Source: Deinococcus malanensis | GTDB lineage: Bacteria > Deinococcota > Deinococci > Deinococcales > Deinococcaceae | Direction: 5' to 3' | NCBI RefSeq assembly: GCF_014647655.1 | Contig: NZ_BMPP01000025.1 | Coordinates: 1-28,457, forward strand | DNA length: 28,457 nucleotides | In this document: one piece after another, positions 14,655-23,462 of the stretch | How the letters are laid out: every line of letters starts with the position of its first letter | How positions within the stretch are numbered: the stretch's first letter is position 1 | The notes under the pieces: generated by a model | Database searches by the model: none | Told to the model about the DNA's origin: nothing | Seen by the model: the letters and a program-made list of their open reading frames with translations, nothing else | Position numbers and translations under genes: made by a program

Positions 14655-15720
14655 TCTGGTCATTGTCCTTACCGCCTGCCTGGTCGCAGTGGCCGGCAGC
14701 CTGCTTGGCGTCTTTCTGGTCCTGCGCCGCCTGAGCATGATCAGCGACGCGATCAGTCATTCGGTTCTTCCCGGGATCGTGGCCGCATTCTGGCTCTCGG
14801 GTGGAGAAACCGCTACCCTCCCCGCCCTGATCGGTGCAGCAGCCATGGGCCTGCTGACCGTGGTGGCGGTCGAGGTGCTGGTGCGCAGCGGCCGGGTAAA
14901 GAACGACGCAGCCATCGGAGTGGTGTTTCCGCTGTTGTTCTCTATCGGCGTGATTCTGATCTCGGTGTACTTCCGCAACGCCCACCTTGACCTGGACGCT
15001 GTTCTATACGGCGAAATCGCTTACGCCCCTTTCAATCTGATCAGCGTGTTTGGCCGGCAGCTTCCGGAATCACTTGTCCTGATGGGCACGCTGACGCTGC
15101 TCAATGCCGTATTTGTGAGTATGTTTTTCAAGGAACTGCGGCTGTCCACCTTCGATGCAGGCCTGGCCGCGTCCCTTGGCTTCGCACCTGGGGTCCTGCA
15201 CTACGCCCTGATGACCCTGCTGTCCTTTACGACGGTGGGGGCCTTCGAGGCGGTCGGCGCCGTGCTGATTGTCGCCTTTGTGATCGTTCCTCCGGCCAGC
15301 GCCTACCTGCTGACCCGCAAGCTGTCGGTGATGTTGTTGCTGAGCCTGTGTATCGGGGTGGTGTGCAGCGTCGCGGGCTACTTCGTGGCCATGGCAGTCG
15401 ACGCCAGCATCGCGGGGATGATCGCCAGCCTGCTGGGAATGGTGTTTTTCCTGTGCCTGCTGCTCTCGCCTCTGGACGGGGTGCTCGCCACGCTGGCGCG
15501 CCGCAGACGGCAGCGCGACTCGGTGGCTGCGCGGCAACTGGTTGCCTTCCTGGCAGGGCACGGTCACGCCGGGTCCGAGCCGGAGGTCATGCACCGTTTC
15601 GAGTGGACGGCCCGCCAGACGAAGCGTGCCCACCGGTACGCTCGTCGCCAGGGTTGGTTGACGCAGGATGGCGTGAAAGTCCCCCAGAGTCCGCAGGGCC
15701 TAGGCCATGCCGCGGACTGA
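14644..15720 (+). CDS. Metal ABC transporter permease 2 with C-terminal winged-helix-like extension
   Basis: A 358-aa ABC-3 permease. The family motifs LRRLSMISDAISHSVLPGIV and FKELRLSTFDAGLAASLGF match those of permease 1. After the last membrane helix (about residue 275, LSPLDGVLA) a soluble tail of about 80 residues follows: a basic linker ARRRRQRDS, a helix ARQLVAFLAGH, then FEWTARQTKRAHRYARRQGW and LTQDGVKV. The order helix, helix, A...A...GW and a final beta-hairpin resembles a winged helix-turn-helix of the DtxR/MarR type. The usual permease ends near residue 280, so this is a fusion. The tail lies in the cytosol by topology and could sense metal or bind DNA; this is inference. The gene overlaps its upstream neighbour by 11 bases and the regulator gene by 14. 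Confidence 0.9.
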   Translation: MSADLVIVLTACLVAVAGSLLGVFLVLRRLSMISDAISHSVLPGIVAAFWLSGGETATLPALIGAAAMGLLTVVAVEVLVRSGRVKNDAAIGVVFPLLFSIGVILISVYFRNAHLDLDAVLYGEIAYAPFNLISVFGRQLPESLVLMGTLTLLNAVFVSMFFKELRLSTFDAGLAASLGFAPGVLHYALMTLLSFTTVGAFEAVGAVLIVAFVIVPPASAYLLTRKLSVMLLLSLCIGVVCSVAGYFVAMAVDASIAGMIASLLGMVFFLCLLLSPLDGVLATLARRRRQRDSVAARQLVAFLAGHGHAGSEPEVMHRFEWTARQTKRAHRYARRQGWLTQDGVKVPQSPQGLGHAAD

Positions 15721-16108
15721 ACGGTCGTCGTGTGTCACGCCGGCCCAGGGGGAATACCTTAAACGGCTTCTGCACCTCCAGACAAAGACGGAGACACGTG
15801 GTGTCGCGACTGGACGCCTGGCGCAGGACCTGAATGTCAAGGACGCGTCCGTGACCGGGATGCTTGAAAGGCTCGCCCAGGCCGGGTGGGTCGTGTATTC
15901 CCCCTACCGCGGCGCGCGGCTGACCGAGGAGGGCTGCCGCATTGCGACCACACTGGTCAGCACCCATAGCCACCTCCTGACCTTCCTGCAACAGACCCTG
16001 GAGTACCCGCCAGAACTTGCACAGGCAGAAGCCGAACATCTGGAGCACCATGTCAGCCCTGAGTTCATGAGGCGCCTGGAAACCTGGGTCAACAGTCGGA
16101 TGACCTGA
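15707..16108 (+). CDS. Metal-responsive repressor, DtxR/MntR family
   Basis: A 133-aa regulator. The N-terminal winged helix has recognition region LAQDLNVKDASVTGMLERLAQAG and wing PYRGARLTEEG. A dimerisation helix bundle follows with metal ligands aligned to B. subtilis MntR: E16 (D8), H87 (H77), E110 (E99), E113 (E102) and H114 (H103) in AEAEHLEHHVS. The ligand position of MntR E11 is K19 here, so the second metal site may be altered. There is no C-terminal SH3-like domain, as in MntR and unlike DtxR. It starts within the last codons of permease 2 (14-base overlap) and is the last gene of the operon. It most likely represses the operon through the palindrome at 11923-11944 when metal is plentiful. 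Confidence 0.9.
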   Translation: MPRTERSSCVTPAQGEYLKRLLHLQTKTETRGVATGRLAQDLNVKDASVTGMLERLAQAGWVVYSPYRGARLTEEGCRIATTLVSTHSHLLTFLQQTLEYPPELAQAEAEHLEHHVSPEFMRRLETWVNSRMT

Positions 16109-16129
16109 GAGTGGCAGCCAGGTCTTGTG

Positions 16130-16153
16130 AGCCTCGTGGTTTTTTCTGAGGCT
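16130..16153 (+). terminator. Hairpin after the metal operon
   Basis: AGCCTC (16130-16135) pairs with GAGGCT (16148-16153) around a 12-base loop that contains six T. The T run is in the loop rather than after the stem, so it is not a classical terminator. It lies 22 bases after the regulator stop and is the best candidate for the operon end. Confidence 0.3.
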
Positions 16154-16390
16154 TGGCCCCACCCGCTGTGCCTGGAATTCCTGACCATGCAACCGTTAGC
16201 TGCATCCCCTTTGACCATCAGGCAGTTGACACGGGGCGCCAGGACCAACAGAGGGATCAGCGAGTCTGAGTGCAACTGCGGGGCACCACTGAGCCTTATG
16301 AGAGCTTGGCCAGTCATCTGAAGAGGTCCCTGCTGCATATACCCGATCAGTACAGGAACACGATCAACCGTAGCCCTGCTGGAGGCATGA

Positions 16391-17011
16391 ATGAGCAGCA
16401 TCGAACCCACAGACCGCACTGCGCAGACCACCGGCCCCAGGCCACTTCTGACTTCTCAGACACGGGCTGGGCTTGCCGCCCGGCTCAATGTGCTGGACGC
16501 CCGGCTGATCGGCTGGTGGGCATGCCACGGGATTACGCTGCTGCGCCTGTCCCTTGGCATGATTTTTTTCTGGTTCGGGGTCCAGAAGTTCTTTCCCGGC
16601 CTGAGTTCAGCCGAAGGCCTGGCCACCCGGACCATCTCAGTGCTGACCTTCGGTGCCGTGCCCCCGGGGGTCAGCCTGCCGGTGCTGGCGACCTGGGAGT
16701 GTGCCATCGGGCTGGGGCTGCTGTCCGGGCGCTTCCTGCGCCTGACCCTGGTGCTGCTCTTTGCGCAGATGGCCAGCACGTTTCTGCCCCTGGTGTTCTT
16801 TCCCGAGGAGACCTTTACGGTCTTGCCGTGGGTCCCGAATCTTGAGGGACAGTACATCATCAAGAATCTGGTGCTGGTTTCTGCCGGACTGGTGGTGGGG
16901 GCCACAGTCCGTGGTGGAAAACTGATCATGGATCCCAAAGCCGCCAGCACAGCGGAGAGAACCCAGGCCCTGCACCAGCGGTTCCGCCGGCGCTTCCAGC
17001 GAGAACCCTGA
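16391..17011 (+). CDS. DoxX/YkgB-like four-helix membrane protein
   Basis: A 206-aa inner-membrane protein with four predicted helices at about 45-67, 92-113, 116-137 and 154-173. The order LRLSLGMIFFWFGVQKFFPG, ATWECAIGLGLLSGR, FAQMASTFLPL and GQYIIKNLVLVSAGLVVGA matches the DoxX-like superfamily, whose members take part in redox or respiratory chemistry in some bacteria. No catalytic residues can be read. ATG 16391 is chosen because GGAGG lies 5 bases upstream; an out-of-frame ATG at 16387 is too close to it. The N-terminal 40 residues and the Arg-rich C terminus are cytosolic. It is a single gene, 280 bases after the metal operon. Confidence 0.85.
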   Translation: MSSIEPTDRTAQTTGPRPLLTSQTRAGLAARLNVLDARLIGWWACHGITLLRLSLGMIFFWFGVQKFFPGLSSAEGLATRTISVLTFGAVPPGVSLPVLATWECAIGLGLLSGRFLRLTLVLLFAQMASTFLPLVFFPEETFTVLPWVPNLEGQYIIKNLVLVSAGLVVGATVRGGKLIMDPKAASTAERTQALHQRFRRRFQREP

Positions 17012-17254
17012 GGCTGACCATCTGCACCCGGGTCTGGGCCTGCCGCTTCCTGAACCCATGGCCATGCTGGCAGTGCCAGGGTGACCCAGCGGTGCACGAA
17101 GACCAGGCGGAGTGCAGGTTCGTATCTGCATTCCAGGCCCTTTGAGTCGCGCACGTCGATAGTCGTCCGTTGTGACGCGTTATCCCGGGTCTCCCTCACC
17201 ATTAAGAGCTTCTAAGCTTGCAACTTTGGTGGACTTACAGCCAAGATACATAAA
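17012..17254. other. Intergenic stretch; AT-rich towards its end
   Basis: No gene is recognised between the DoxX-like gene and the palindrome at 17255. From about 17200 the sequence turns AT-rich (TTCTAAGCTTGCAACTTTGG), as expected for the promoter region of yceI, but I cannot place a convincing -35/-10 pair. Confidence 0.4.
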
Positions 17255-17274
17255 GCCTAAAATAAATATTAGGC
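17255..17274 (+). promoter_or_regulatory. Palindrome upstream of the yceI-like gene
   Basis: GCCTAA (17255-17260) and TTAGGC (17269-17274) are perfect complements around the AT-only centre AATAAATA; extending inwards, 8 of 9 bases match. It sits about 87 bases before the GTG at 17361, in the only AT-rich patch of the region. It uses the same CCTAA/TTAGG half-sites as the metal operator but in the opposite order and wider spacing. It may bind a different regulator. Confidence 0.5.
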
Positions 17275-17360
17275 ACACCAAATACCAGGGTGTCCCAGCC
17301 GTTGGTTGTCTGTGCTCCCCGTCCACCGCCTCTTCGTCTTTCAAGCCACAGGTGATCTGC

Positions 17361-17957
17361 GTGAAAACATTTATCCTCTCGTTGCTGCTTCTTACTCCTC
17401 TGTCTGCTGCACTTGCTGCTCCGGAGTCCTACACTGTCCTGACCGGTAACAAAGCACCCAACGCCGTTATCGTCGAGCTTAAAACTGTCGCAGAGAACTT
17501 CACCGGGCGAACCAGCAGCCTGAACGGCACCGTGATGTTTGATTCCCAGACCAATACCGGCAGTGGTTCCATCGCGATTAATGGTGCTTCAATCGTGACC
17601 GGGATCGCCAAGCGCGACGAGCATATGCGTGGGCCGGACTGGCTCAATTTCAACGAAAACCCCGAGGTGAAATTTGTGGTCACAGCAGTCAAGCATCTTG
17701 CCGGAAACCTGTATCAGGTCGGCGGCAACCTGACCCTGAACGGCGTGACCAAAGCCATCAATGCGAAGGCGACGGTTCGCCATACGCCTGCCAACGGGAC
17801 CACCCGTGCGCTGGGGGCCAAGGGTGACGTGCTGGGTGTGATCACAAAATTCAGCATCAAACTCAGCGACTTTGGCGTGAAAAACACCTCCGCGAATGGT
17901 GGACGTGTCAACGACAACGCTGCCCTGACAGTGAAGTTCATCGCCAGCAACAAGTGA
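17361..17957 (+). CDS. YceI-family periplasmic protein
   Basis: A 198-aa exported lipocalin-like protein. The signal peptide is MKTFILSLLLLTPLSAALA, cut before APES. The YceI barrel follows: SYTVLTGNKAPNAVIVELKT, SLNGTVMFDSQ, GIAKRDEHMRGPDWLNFNENP (the conserved R..HM..PDWL.F.E.P segment), VGGNLTLNGVTKAINA and the end strand. The family binds polyisoprenoid lipids or similar molecules and is often linked to stress or redox functions. GTG 17361 is chosen because AGGTGA lies 5 bases upstream and a signal peptide starts there; the frame is open 63 codons further upstream without protein character. The next gene begins 4 bases after the stop, so the two form an operon. A palindrome lies in the upstream region. 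Confidence 0.92.
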   Translation: MKTFILSLLLLTPLSAALAAPESYTVLTGNKAPNAVIVELKTVAENFTGRTSSLNGTVMFDSQTNTGSGSIAINGASIVTGIAKRDEHMRGPDWLNFNENPEVKFVVTAVKHLAGNLYQVGGNLTLNGVTKAINAKATVRHTPANGTTRALGAKGDVLGVITKFSIKLSDFGVKNTSANGGRVNDNAALTVKFIASNK

Positions 17958-17961
17958 CGTC

Positions 17962-18396
17962 ATGTCCCGTTCCCTGAAGCTCAGACTGGCGCTGATTCTG
18001 ATGGTCCTGGCCCTCGTCACGGCGGTTGGCAGTTCCGTCACTGCCGCTTTCCTGACTCAGGGAGCACAGCTGGTGCAACGGGTCGAGCCTGCAGATTCGG
18101 CAAGTGCCTCACTTTTTGGTGATGCAGAAGAGGGAACCCTGATCGGTTCTCCGCAACTGCTGATCATGCGTGATGCGGCAGCGTTCCTGCCTGGCACCAC
18201 AGAAGGGGGTGCGCGGCTGGTCAGCGAGACCTACCTGAAAGACCATGGCATCTATCCGTTACAGGCGAAATCCGTGTGGTTCATACGGAACCTGGTCCTG
18301 CTCGCGGCGCTGGTAATGTTCGTCCTGGGTGGCCTTATCTGGCTGGTGACACGACGGGGTGCCACACCCCACTCCACACCCGGGGCCGCCACCTGA
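17962..18396 (+). CDS. Small two-helix membrane protein of unknown function
   Basis: A 144-aa protein with a helix at residues 8-30 (possible uncleaved signal anchor) and a second at 105-130, so both ends are cytosolic and about 75 residues face outside. The outer part (SASLFGDAEEGTLIGSPQLLIMRDAAAFLPG) has no cysteines and no motif I recognise. It starts 4 bases after the yceI-like gene and is almost certainly cotranscribed with it. It may be a partner of the YceI protein in lipid handling, but this rests on context only. The start ATG 17962 directly follows the stop of its neighbour, with reinitiation or weak ribosome binding. Confidence 0.78.
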   Translation: MSRSLKLRLALILMVLALVTAVGSSVTAAFLTQGAQLVQRVEPADSASASLFGDAEEGTLIGSPQLLIMRDAAAFLPGTTEGGARLVSETYLKDHGIYPLQAKSVWFIRNLVLLAALVMFVLGGLIWLVTRRGATPHSTPGAAT

Positions 18397-18910
18397 TACG
18401 GCGCGCCCGATCTTCCCACTGGTGATCATGTCCTCCACAATTCGCGTTTGAGCGGCTGGGAAGTCCGGGAACTGCGGGCCGCCCGGCCATTCCGCTGATT
18501 GGACCGGCGGCTGTGGCAGCGGATGGTCAAGTAGGCGTGACCCAGGGACGCAAGTAACCGGGAGGCCTCCTGTCTGGATACCGCGCCTCCGGCCGTCAAA
18601 GGGTGGGAAACACATTCCGGTGAATGCGGTTGACTCACGTTTTTCCTGCTGTCAGACACACAGCCCCAGAAGCTCAAAGCCAGGTGCTGTAAAACTTTGT
18701 AACTTCACACAACACACAGACCGGTTCTCCACCCATCGCCTGGACCACGGCAGCTCTGGCGAGACCGCCCCGTTGCAGAGGGCGAGTCTGCAAGGTATCG
18801 ACAGGAGGTCTGAACCGTTGCCGGAGGCTTTTACCCATTGTGCAACTGCTCGTGCCCCAAGGCTCTGGACGACATGACCCCCAGTCTCCTTGCTTTTGGC
18901 ATTCACGCAT
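18397..18910. other. Intergenic stretch before the large histidine kinase
   Basis: About 510 bases with no recognised gene, tRNA or repeat. Short ORFs in both directions lack protein character. The last bases hold the -10 box of the kinase gene and the AT-richest segment (18680-18710, AAAACTTTGTAACTTCACAC) may contain further regulatory sites. Confidence 0.4.
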
Positions 18911-18916
18911 TACAAT
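18911..18916 (+). promoter_or_regulatory. -10 box TACAAT of the leaderless kinase transcript
   Basis: TACAAT is close to the consensus -10 and lies 6 bases before GTG 18923. A TTGCTT at 18890-18895 could be a -35 box, although the 15-base spacing is short. This placement decides the kinase start. Confidence 0.6.
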
Positions 18917-18922
18917 CCTTGG

Positions 18923-21900
18923 GTGTCCCGGCCGCCGGAGGAACTTGCAGATGACGTGTTCAGCGCGCACCCCAGTGTGTTTGAGGCTGTCTTCGCGCAC
19001 TCTCCGTGCGCCATGGCGGCGCTTGATTCATCATTTCGCATCGTGTCGGCCAATCCGGCGCTGGCAGAACTGACAGGGCAGTCCCTTGACAACTGTGCGG
19101 GCAAGCTCCTGCCGGATATCGTCGGTTTCCTGCCAGCCTCCGTGCTGGAGGCCTACCAGCAGGCCCTGCGGGAGGGCACGTCCCAGCGGGACCTGACGTT
19201 CCAGGTGGGTCAGTCTCCGCAACACTTGTTCACGACGACAGCCATCCCTTTTGGGGGTACGGACTCGGGCAGTACCGGATTAATAGTCATGCTGGGACCG
19301 GCACCGGGCGGCCCGGGCCGGTCTGGGGGCAGCAGCGAACGACTCGCCAGTCTGAGCGCTGCCCTTGCGCTGGCCCTGACCGAGGGTGACGTCAGCCGCG
19401 TCATCCTGGAACACGTGGGACCTCTGCTCGGAGCCTATGGTGGCGCCCTGATCCAGGTGCTGGACGAACAGGCACTCTACATGGTGGGGTCTTTCGGCTA
19501 CCCCTCGTCAATCGAGGACACCTGGCGGCAGTTTCCTGGTGACCCCGGCTACCCCGTCGTGCAGGCCATCCGCGACAGGCAGCCTGTCTTCGCCACCGTG
19601 GAAGAGCTTCCGGAGCGTTTCCCTGCCATCGTTCCACTGTTGCAGCCACACACCCGCGCAGTGGCAGCCCTGCCGCTGATCGCTGAGGACCGCGTCCTGT
19701 CGGCGCTTACGCTGTCATTTCAGGATGAGCATGCCATCGGCGCAGAGGACCAGGGTCTTCTGCTTGAGGTGGCCCGGCTCTGCGCGGGGGCCATGAACCG
19801 CGCGCGCCGCTACGACACCGAACACCAGGCACGTGAACGGGCCGGGGTGCTGGCCGACGCCAGCTCGCTGCTTTCTGCGTCGCTGGACGTCCGGAAGACG
19901 CTCGAACGCATCACCGCACTTGCCATCGAGCACGTGGCGGACTGGTGTTCGGTGTATCAACCCGACGAGACGGGCCGGATGTGGCCGGTGGTGGTCGCCC
20001 ACGAGGATCCGCAGAAGGTGGAGCTGCTCCGCTCGTTCCTGAACCGTTTCCCCTCTGATCCGGCGGTCTACGGGACCAGTGCCTGGGTTATGCACACGGG
20101 CGAATCGGTAATGATTCCGGTGATTCCGAGAGCCATGGTGGACTCGCTGCCCACACAAGAGCAGCGCGACGCCCTCCGCGACCTCGGCTTCCATTCGCTG
20201 ATTCTGGTCCCGATGACCGTCCACGGACAGCGCATCGGCGTACTGGGGGTGGCCACCACGCACCCGTCCAGGACCTTCGGGCAGGACGACCTTGAACTGG
20301 CCCGGCAGCTGGCCCAGCACGCCGCCCTGGCCCTGGACAATGCCACCCGCTACGAAACTTCACAGACCGGGGAGGAGCGCTACCGGTCCCTGGTCGATGC
20401 GACCCGCCAGACGGTCTGGACCAATACGCCGGAGGGAAAGCTGCTGGGCGATCAGCCGGGGTGGGCACGCCTGACTGGCCAGGCCCGCGAGGAATACGAG
20501 GGATTCGGCTGGGCAGCGGCCCTTCACCCGGACGACCAGGCGAGCTCGGTGGCGGCCTGGCAGCAGGCGGTGACCTCCGCTACTCCGTATGAGATTCATC
20601 AGCGCGTCCGGGTCGCAGACGGCAGCTACCGGCACTTTCATGTGCGCGCGGTTCCGGTTCTCGACGAACATGGCGGGATCCGGGAGTGGACAGGCGTTCA
20701 TACCGATATTACCGAGCAGGTCCGGGCCGAGCAGGACCTGCGTGACCGCGAGGAGCGCTACCGTGTTCTGGTCGACTACGCTGCCGTCGGCGTTGCCCGG
20801 GTGACACCCGAAGGACGCTGGCTGGACATCAACCCTGCCGGTGAGGCGCTGCTCGGGTACAGCCGCGCAGAACTGCTCAGCCGGACCTTCCTGGACGTCA
20901 CGCACCCGGACGACCGCGGACCGGGAGGCACCCAGCCGTTCAGGAACCTCGTGACGGGTGAAACTGACGCCTTCGCGCTGGAAAAACGCTACGTCCGCAA
21001 GGACGGGCAGGTGGTGTGGGCGCAGGTCACCGTGTCCGCCGTACGCGATGAGGCTGGCGTCACCCAGTATGCCGTTGCCATCCTGAACGACATCAGCGAA
21101 CGGAGAAAGGCGGAAGAACGGCTGCGGGCCAGCGAGGAACGCTTCCGGCAGCTGGTCGAATCGAGCCCCACGGGCATCGCGGTCGGGTCACTCGACGGTA
21201 CCCTCCGGTTTCCGAACAAGGCGTACCTACACATGCTGGGTTTTACCCCGAGCGATTTCGAGTCGGGCCTGGTGAACTGGGCCGACCTGACTCCCGCCGA
21301 GTACCGCGACGCAGACGGGAATGCGTTCCGGCAGGCGTTAGAAACGGGAATTTCGGAGCCCTACGAAAAAGAGATGGTGACCCGCGATGGGCAGCGGTTC
21401 CCGGTGGGACTGGTGCTGACGCGGTACGAACAGCACGACGAGGCGTTCGTGGTCGGCTACGTGCAGGACCTCACCCTGCAAAAGGAGGCCCAGCGGACCC
21501 TGCGCGAGTATGGAGAGGCCCTTGAACGACGGGTCAAGGAACGAACCCATGCCCTCGAGGAGCAGCGGGCAGCCCTGGACGCCTTCGTCCGCTTTACCGA
21601 GCTGACCTCGGCCACCACCGGCCTGGACGAACTGACCGGGTATGCCGTGGATGTCCTGCGCGCCACCATCGGGCCGGTCAGTGTGGCGTACTACGTGTGC
21701 CAGGACGACCTCTGGAAAGCCGTGACCTGGTCGGAGGACATTCCTGCGGGCGCCCTGGCCATGATCCGGGCCGGTGTGCCGGTCAGCCAGCCCAGTTTTG
21801 CGCAGGTGGTTTACGACCGTCAGGCGTTCTACATGGAAGAGTGGGACGCCGGGCGGGAACAGCTCGACGAGTCGCGGATGTACGGCGCCGGGGCGCTGTA

Positions 21901-23194
21901 TCCCTTCTTCGTGGACGGTCAGGCCAGCGGGCTGCTGAACATGGCGTCAACCAGCCGGCGCAACTGGACGCCGCGCGACAAGGCTATTTTCCGGGCGGTG
22001 GGACGCAGCTTCGCCCTGGCCCTGGAGCGCCGTGAGCAGACCACACGCCTGGAGTCCCAGAAAGCTGAGCTTGACGTGCGAACACAAGCCCTGGAGCAGG
22101 AGCAGGGTTTTATGCAGACCCTGCTCGAAAGCCTGACCGAAGGCATCGTGGCCTGCGACGCCCAGGGCCAGCTCACGGTCTTTAACGACGTGACGCGAAC
22201 GTTCCACGGGCTGCCGTCCGAGCCTCTCCCCGCTGCCGAGTGGGCCGAGCGCTTCGACCTGTACCGGGAGGACGGTGTTACGCCTCTTCCGACCGAGGAA
22301 ATTCCGCTGTACCGCGCGTATCTCGGTCAGCGGGTGCGGGACCAGGCCATGGTCATCGCACCGAAGCACGGCCCGAAACGGTGGGTGAATGCCAACGGCA
22401 ACCCCATGTACAGTACGGCAGGTGAAAAACTCGGGGCGGTGATTGCCATGCAGGACGTCACGGCGCGGCGGCAGGCTGAACAGGACCTCCACCGGGTCAA
22501 TGCTGAGCTTCAGCGCAGCAACGCTGACCTTGAACATTTTGCTGCGGTCGCCTCACACGACCTGAAGTCGCCCCTGCGGACCGTCAGGAGCTATCTGGAA
22601 CTCATTGAGCGCCGCTACAGCAGTCAGCTCGACGAGAAAGCCATCCGGTACATCACCTTTGCCGTCGACGCCGCGGCCCGCATGGACATCCTAATCGACG
22701 ATCTTCTGGCCTACGCGCGGGTGGGCCGCCAGCGGAACATCAGACCCCTTGATCCACGGCCGGTGGTCCAGGAGGTGCTCTCGAGCCTGTCTGCCAGTCT
22801 TCAGGAGCGGGGCGCGCTGGTGACCGTTGGTGACCTCTATCCTGTTCTGGCCGACGAGTCCCAGGTGCGTCAGGTGTTCCAGAATCTGATCGGCAACGCC
22901 CTGAAATTCCAGCCGCACGGGCGCGTCCCACAGGTGCTGGTGGCTGCCACACGAGAGGGAGACCGGGTGCATTTCCAGGTGCAGGACAACGGCATCGGGA
23001 TAGCCGAGGAATACTACGAGCGCGTGTTCACTATTTTTCAGCAGCTACACGGGAAAAGCGAGTTCCCTGGCAGTGGCCTCGGTCTGGCAATCGTCCGGAA
23101 AATCATTGAGGAACACGAGGGTCGCATCTGGTTGAACTCGGTCGTGGGCGCGGGCACGACCTTCCATTTCACCTTGCCATTCAGTGAGGCGTGA
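18923..23194 (+). CDS. Large multi-PAS/GAF sensor histidine kinase
   Basis: A 1423-aa soluble kinase without membrane helices, so it senses intracellular signals. Domains in order (residues from GTG 18923): PAS 12-125, GAF 140-295, GAF 310-475, PAS 485-600, PAS 612-728, PAS 740-855, coiled coil 857-885, GAF 890-1040, PAS 1060-1180, HisKA 1200-1270 and HATPase 1310-1423. Phospho-acceptor His is in ASHDLKSPLR (residue 1212). The ATP-site boxes are NLIGNALKF (N box), DNGIGI (G1) and GSGLGLAIVRKI (G2). No receiver or output domain is attached, so a separate response regulator must receive the phosphate. GTG 18923 lies 6 bases behind TACAAT and is preferred over TTG 18890. It lacks a bilin-binding Cys that I could identify, so phytochrome function is not supported. 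It converges on the response regulator gene at 23463-23885. Confidence 0.93.
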   Translation: MSRPPEELADDVFSAHPSVFEAVFAHSPCAMAALDSSFRIVSANPALAELTGQSLDNCAGKLLPDIVGFLPASVLEAYQQALREGTSQRDLTFQVGQSPQHLFTTTAIPFGGTDSGSTGLIVMLGPAPGGPGRSGGSSERLASLSAALALALTEGDVSRVILEHVGPLLGAYGGALIQVLDEQALYMVGSFGYPSSIEDTWRQFPGDPGYPVVQAIRDRQPVFATVEELPERFPAIVPLLQPHTRAVAALPLIAEDRVLSALTLSFQDEHAIGAEDQGLLLEVARLCAGAMNRARRYDTEHQARERAGVLADASSLLSASLDVRKTLERITALAIEHVADWCSVYQPDETGRMWPVVVAHEDPQKVELLRSFLNRFPSDPAVYGTSAWVMHTGESVMIPVIPRAMVDSLPTQEQRDALRDLGFHSLILVPMTVHGQRIGVLGVATTHPSRTFGQDDLELARQLAQHAALALDNATRYETSQTGEERYRSLVDATRQTVWTNTPEGKLLGDQPGWARLTGQAREEYEGFGWAAALHPDDQASSVAAWQQAVTSATPYEIHQRVRVADGSYRHFHVRAVPVLDEHGGIREWTGVHTDITEQVRAEQDLRDREERYRVLVDYAAVGVARVTPEGRWLDINPAGEALLGYSRAELLSRTFLDVTHPDDRGPGGTQPFRNLVTGETDAFALEKRYVRKDGQVVWAQVTVSAVRDEAGVTQYAVAILNDISERRKAEERLRASEERFRQLVESSPTGIAVGSLDGTLRFPNKAYLHMLGFTPSDFESGLVNWADLTPAEYRDADGNAFRQALETGISEPYEKEMVTRDGQRFPVGLVLTRYEQHDEAFVVGYVQDLTLQKEAQRTLREYGEALERRVKERTHALEEQRAALDAFVRFTELTSATTGLDELTGYAVDVLRATIGPVSVAYYVCQDDLWKAVTWSEDIPAGALAMIRAGVPVSQPSFAQVVYDRQAFYMEEWDAGREQLDESRMYGAGALYPFFVDGQASGLLNMASTSRRNWTPRDKAIFRAVGRSFALALERREQTTRLESQKAELDVRTQALEQEQGFMQTLLESLTEGIVACDAQGQLTVFNDVTRTFHGLPSEPLPAAEWAERFDLYREDGVTPLPTEEIPLYRAYLGQRVRDQAMVIAPKHGPKRWVNANGNPMYSTAGEKLGAVIAMQDVTARRQAEQDLHRVNAELQRSNADLEHFAAVASHDLKSPLRTVRSYLELIERRYSSQLDEKAIRYITFAVDAAARMDILIDDLLAYARVGRQRNIRPLDPRPVVQEVLSSLSASLQERGALVTVGDLYPVLADESQVRQVFQNLIGNALKFQPHGRVPQVLVAATREGDRVHFQVQDNGIGIAEEYYERVFTIFQQLHGKSEFPGSGLGLAIVRKIIEEHEGRIWLNSVVGAGTTFHFTLPFSEA

Positions 23195-23462
23195 AGGTCA
23201 GTACAGTCCAGAACACCGCACGTGCTCATAACGGAGGGCACACGAAAAGTGCTGACCTCACCGGATGCGGAACCGGCCAGGGGGTGTATTGCCCTGCATC
23301 ACACCTGTTTCAGGACGAGAAACCTCCGGCCGGCCGTCGGAAGCAACGTGGGGGCTACGGCCGTTCGAACGCACCTTCCATAGCTGCCCTGCATGACGTG
23401 AAAAGTTGCCGCAACAGGTCGCCCGCCTGAGGTGTCCTGCCACGACGGCACCCTGCCACCCG

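Noticed and set aside
18923..23194. Reading the large kinase as a bacteriophytochrome
   Set aside because: The HisKA region resembles phytochrome-type kinases, but I find no PHY domain or bilin-binding Cys motif in the PAS/GAF array.
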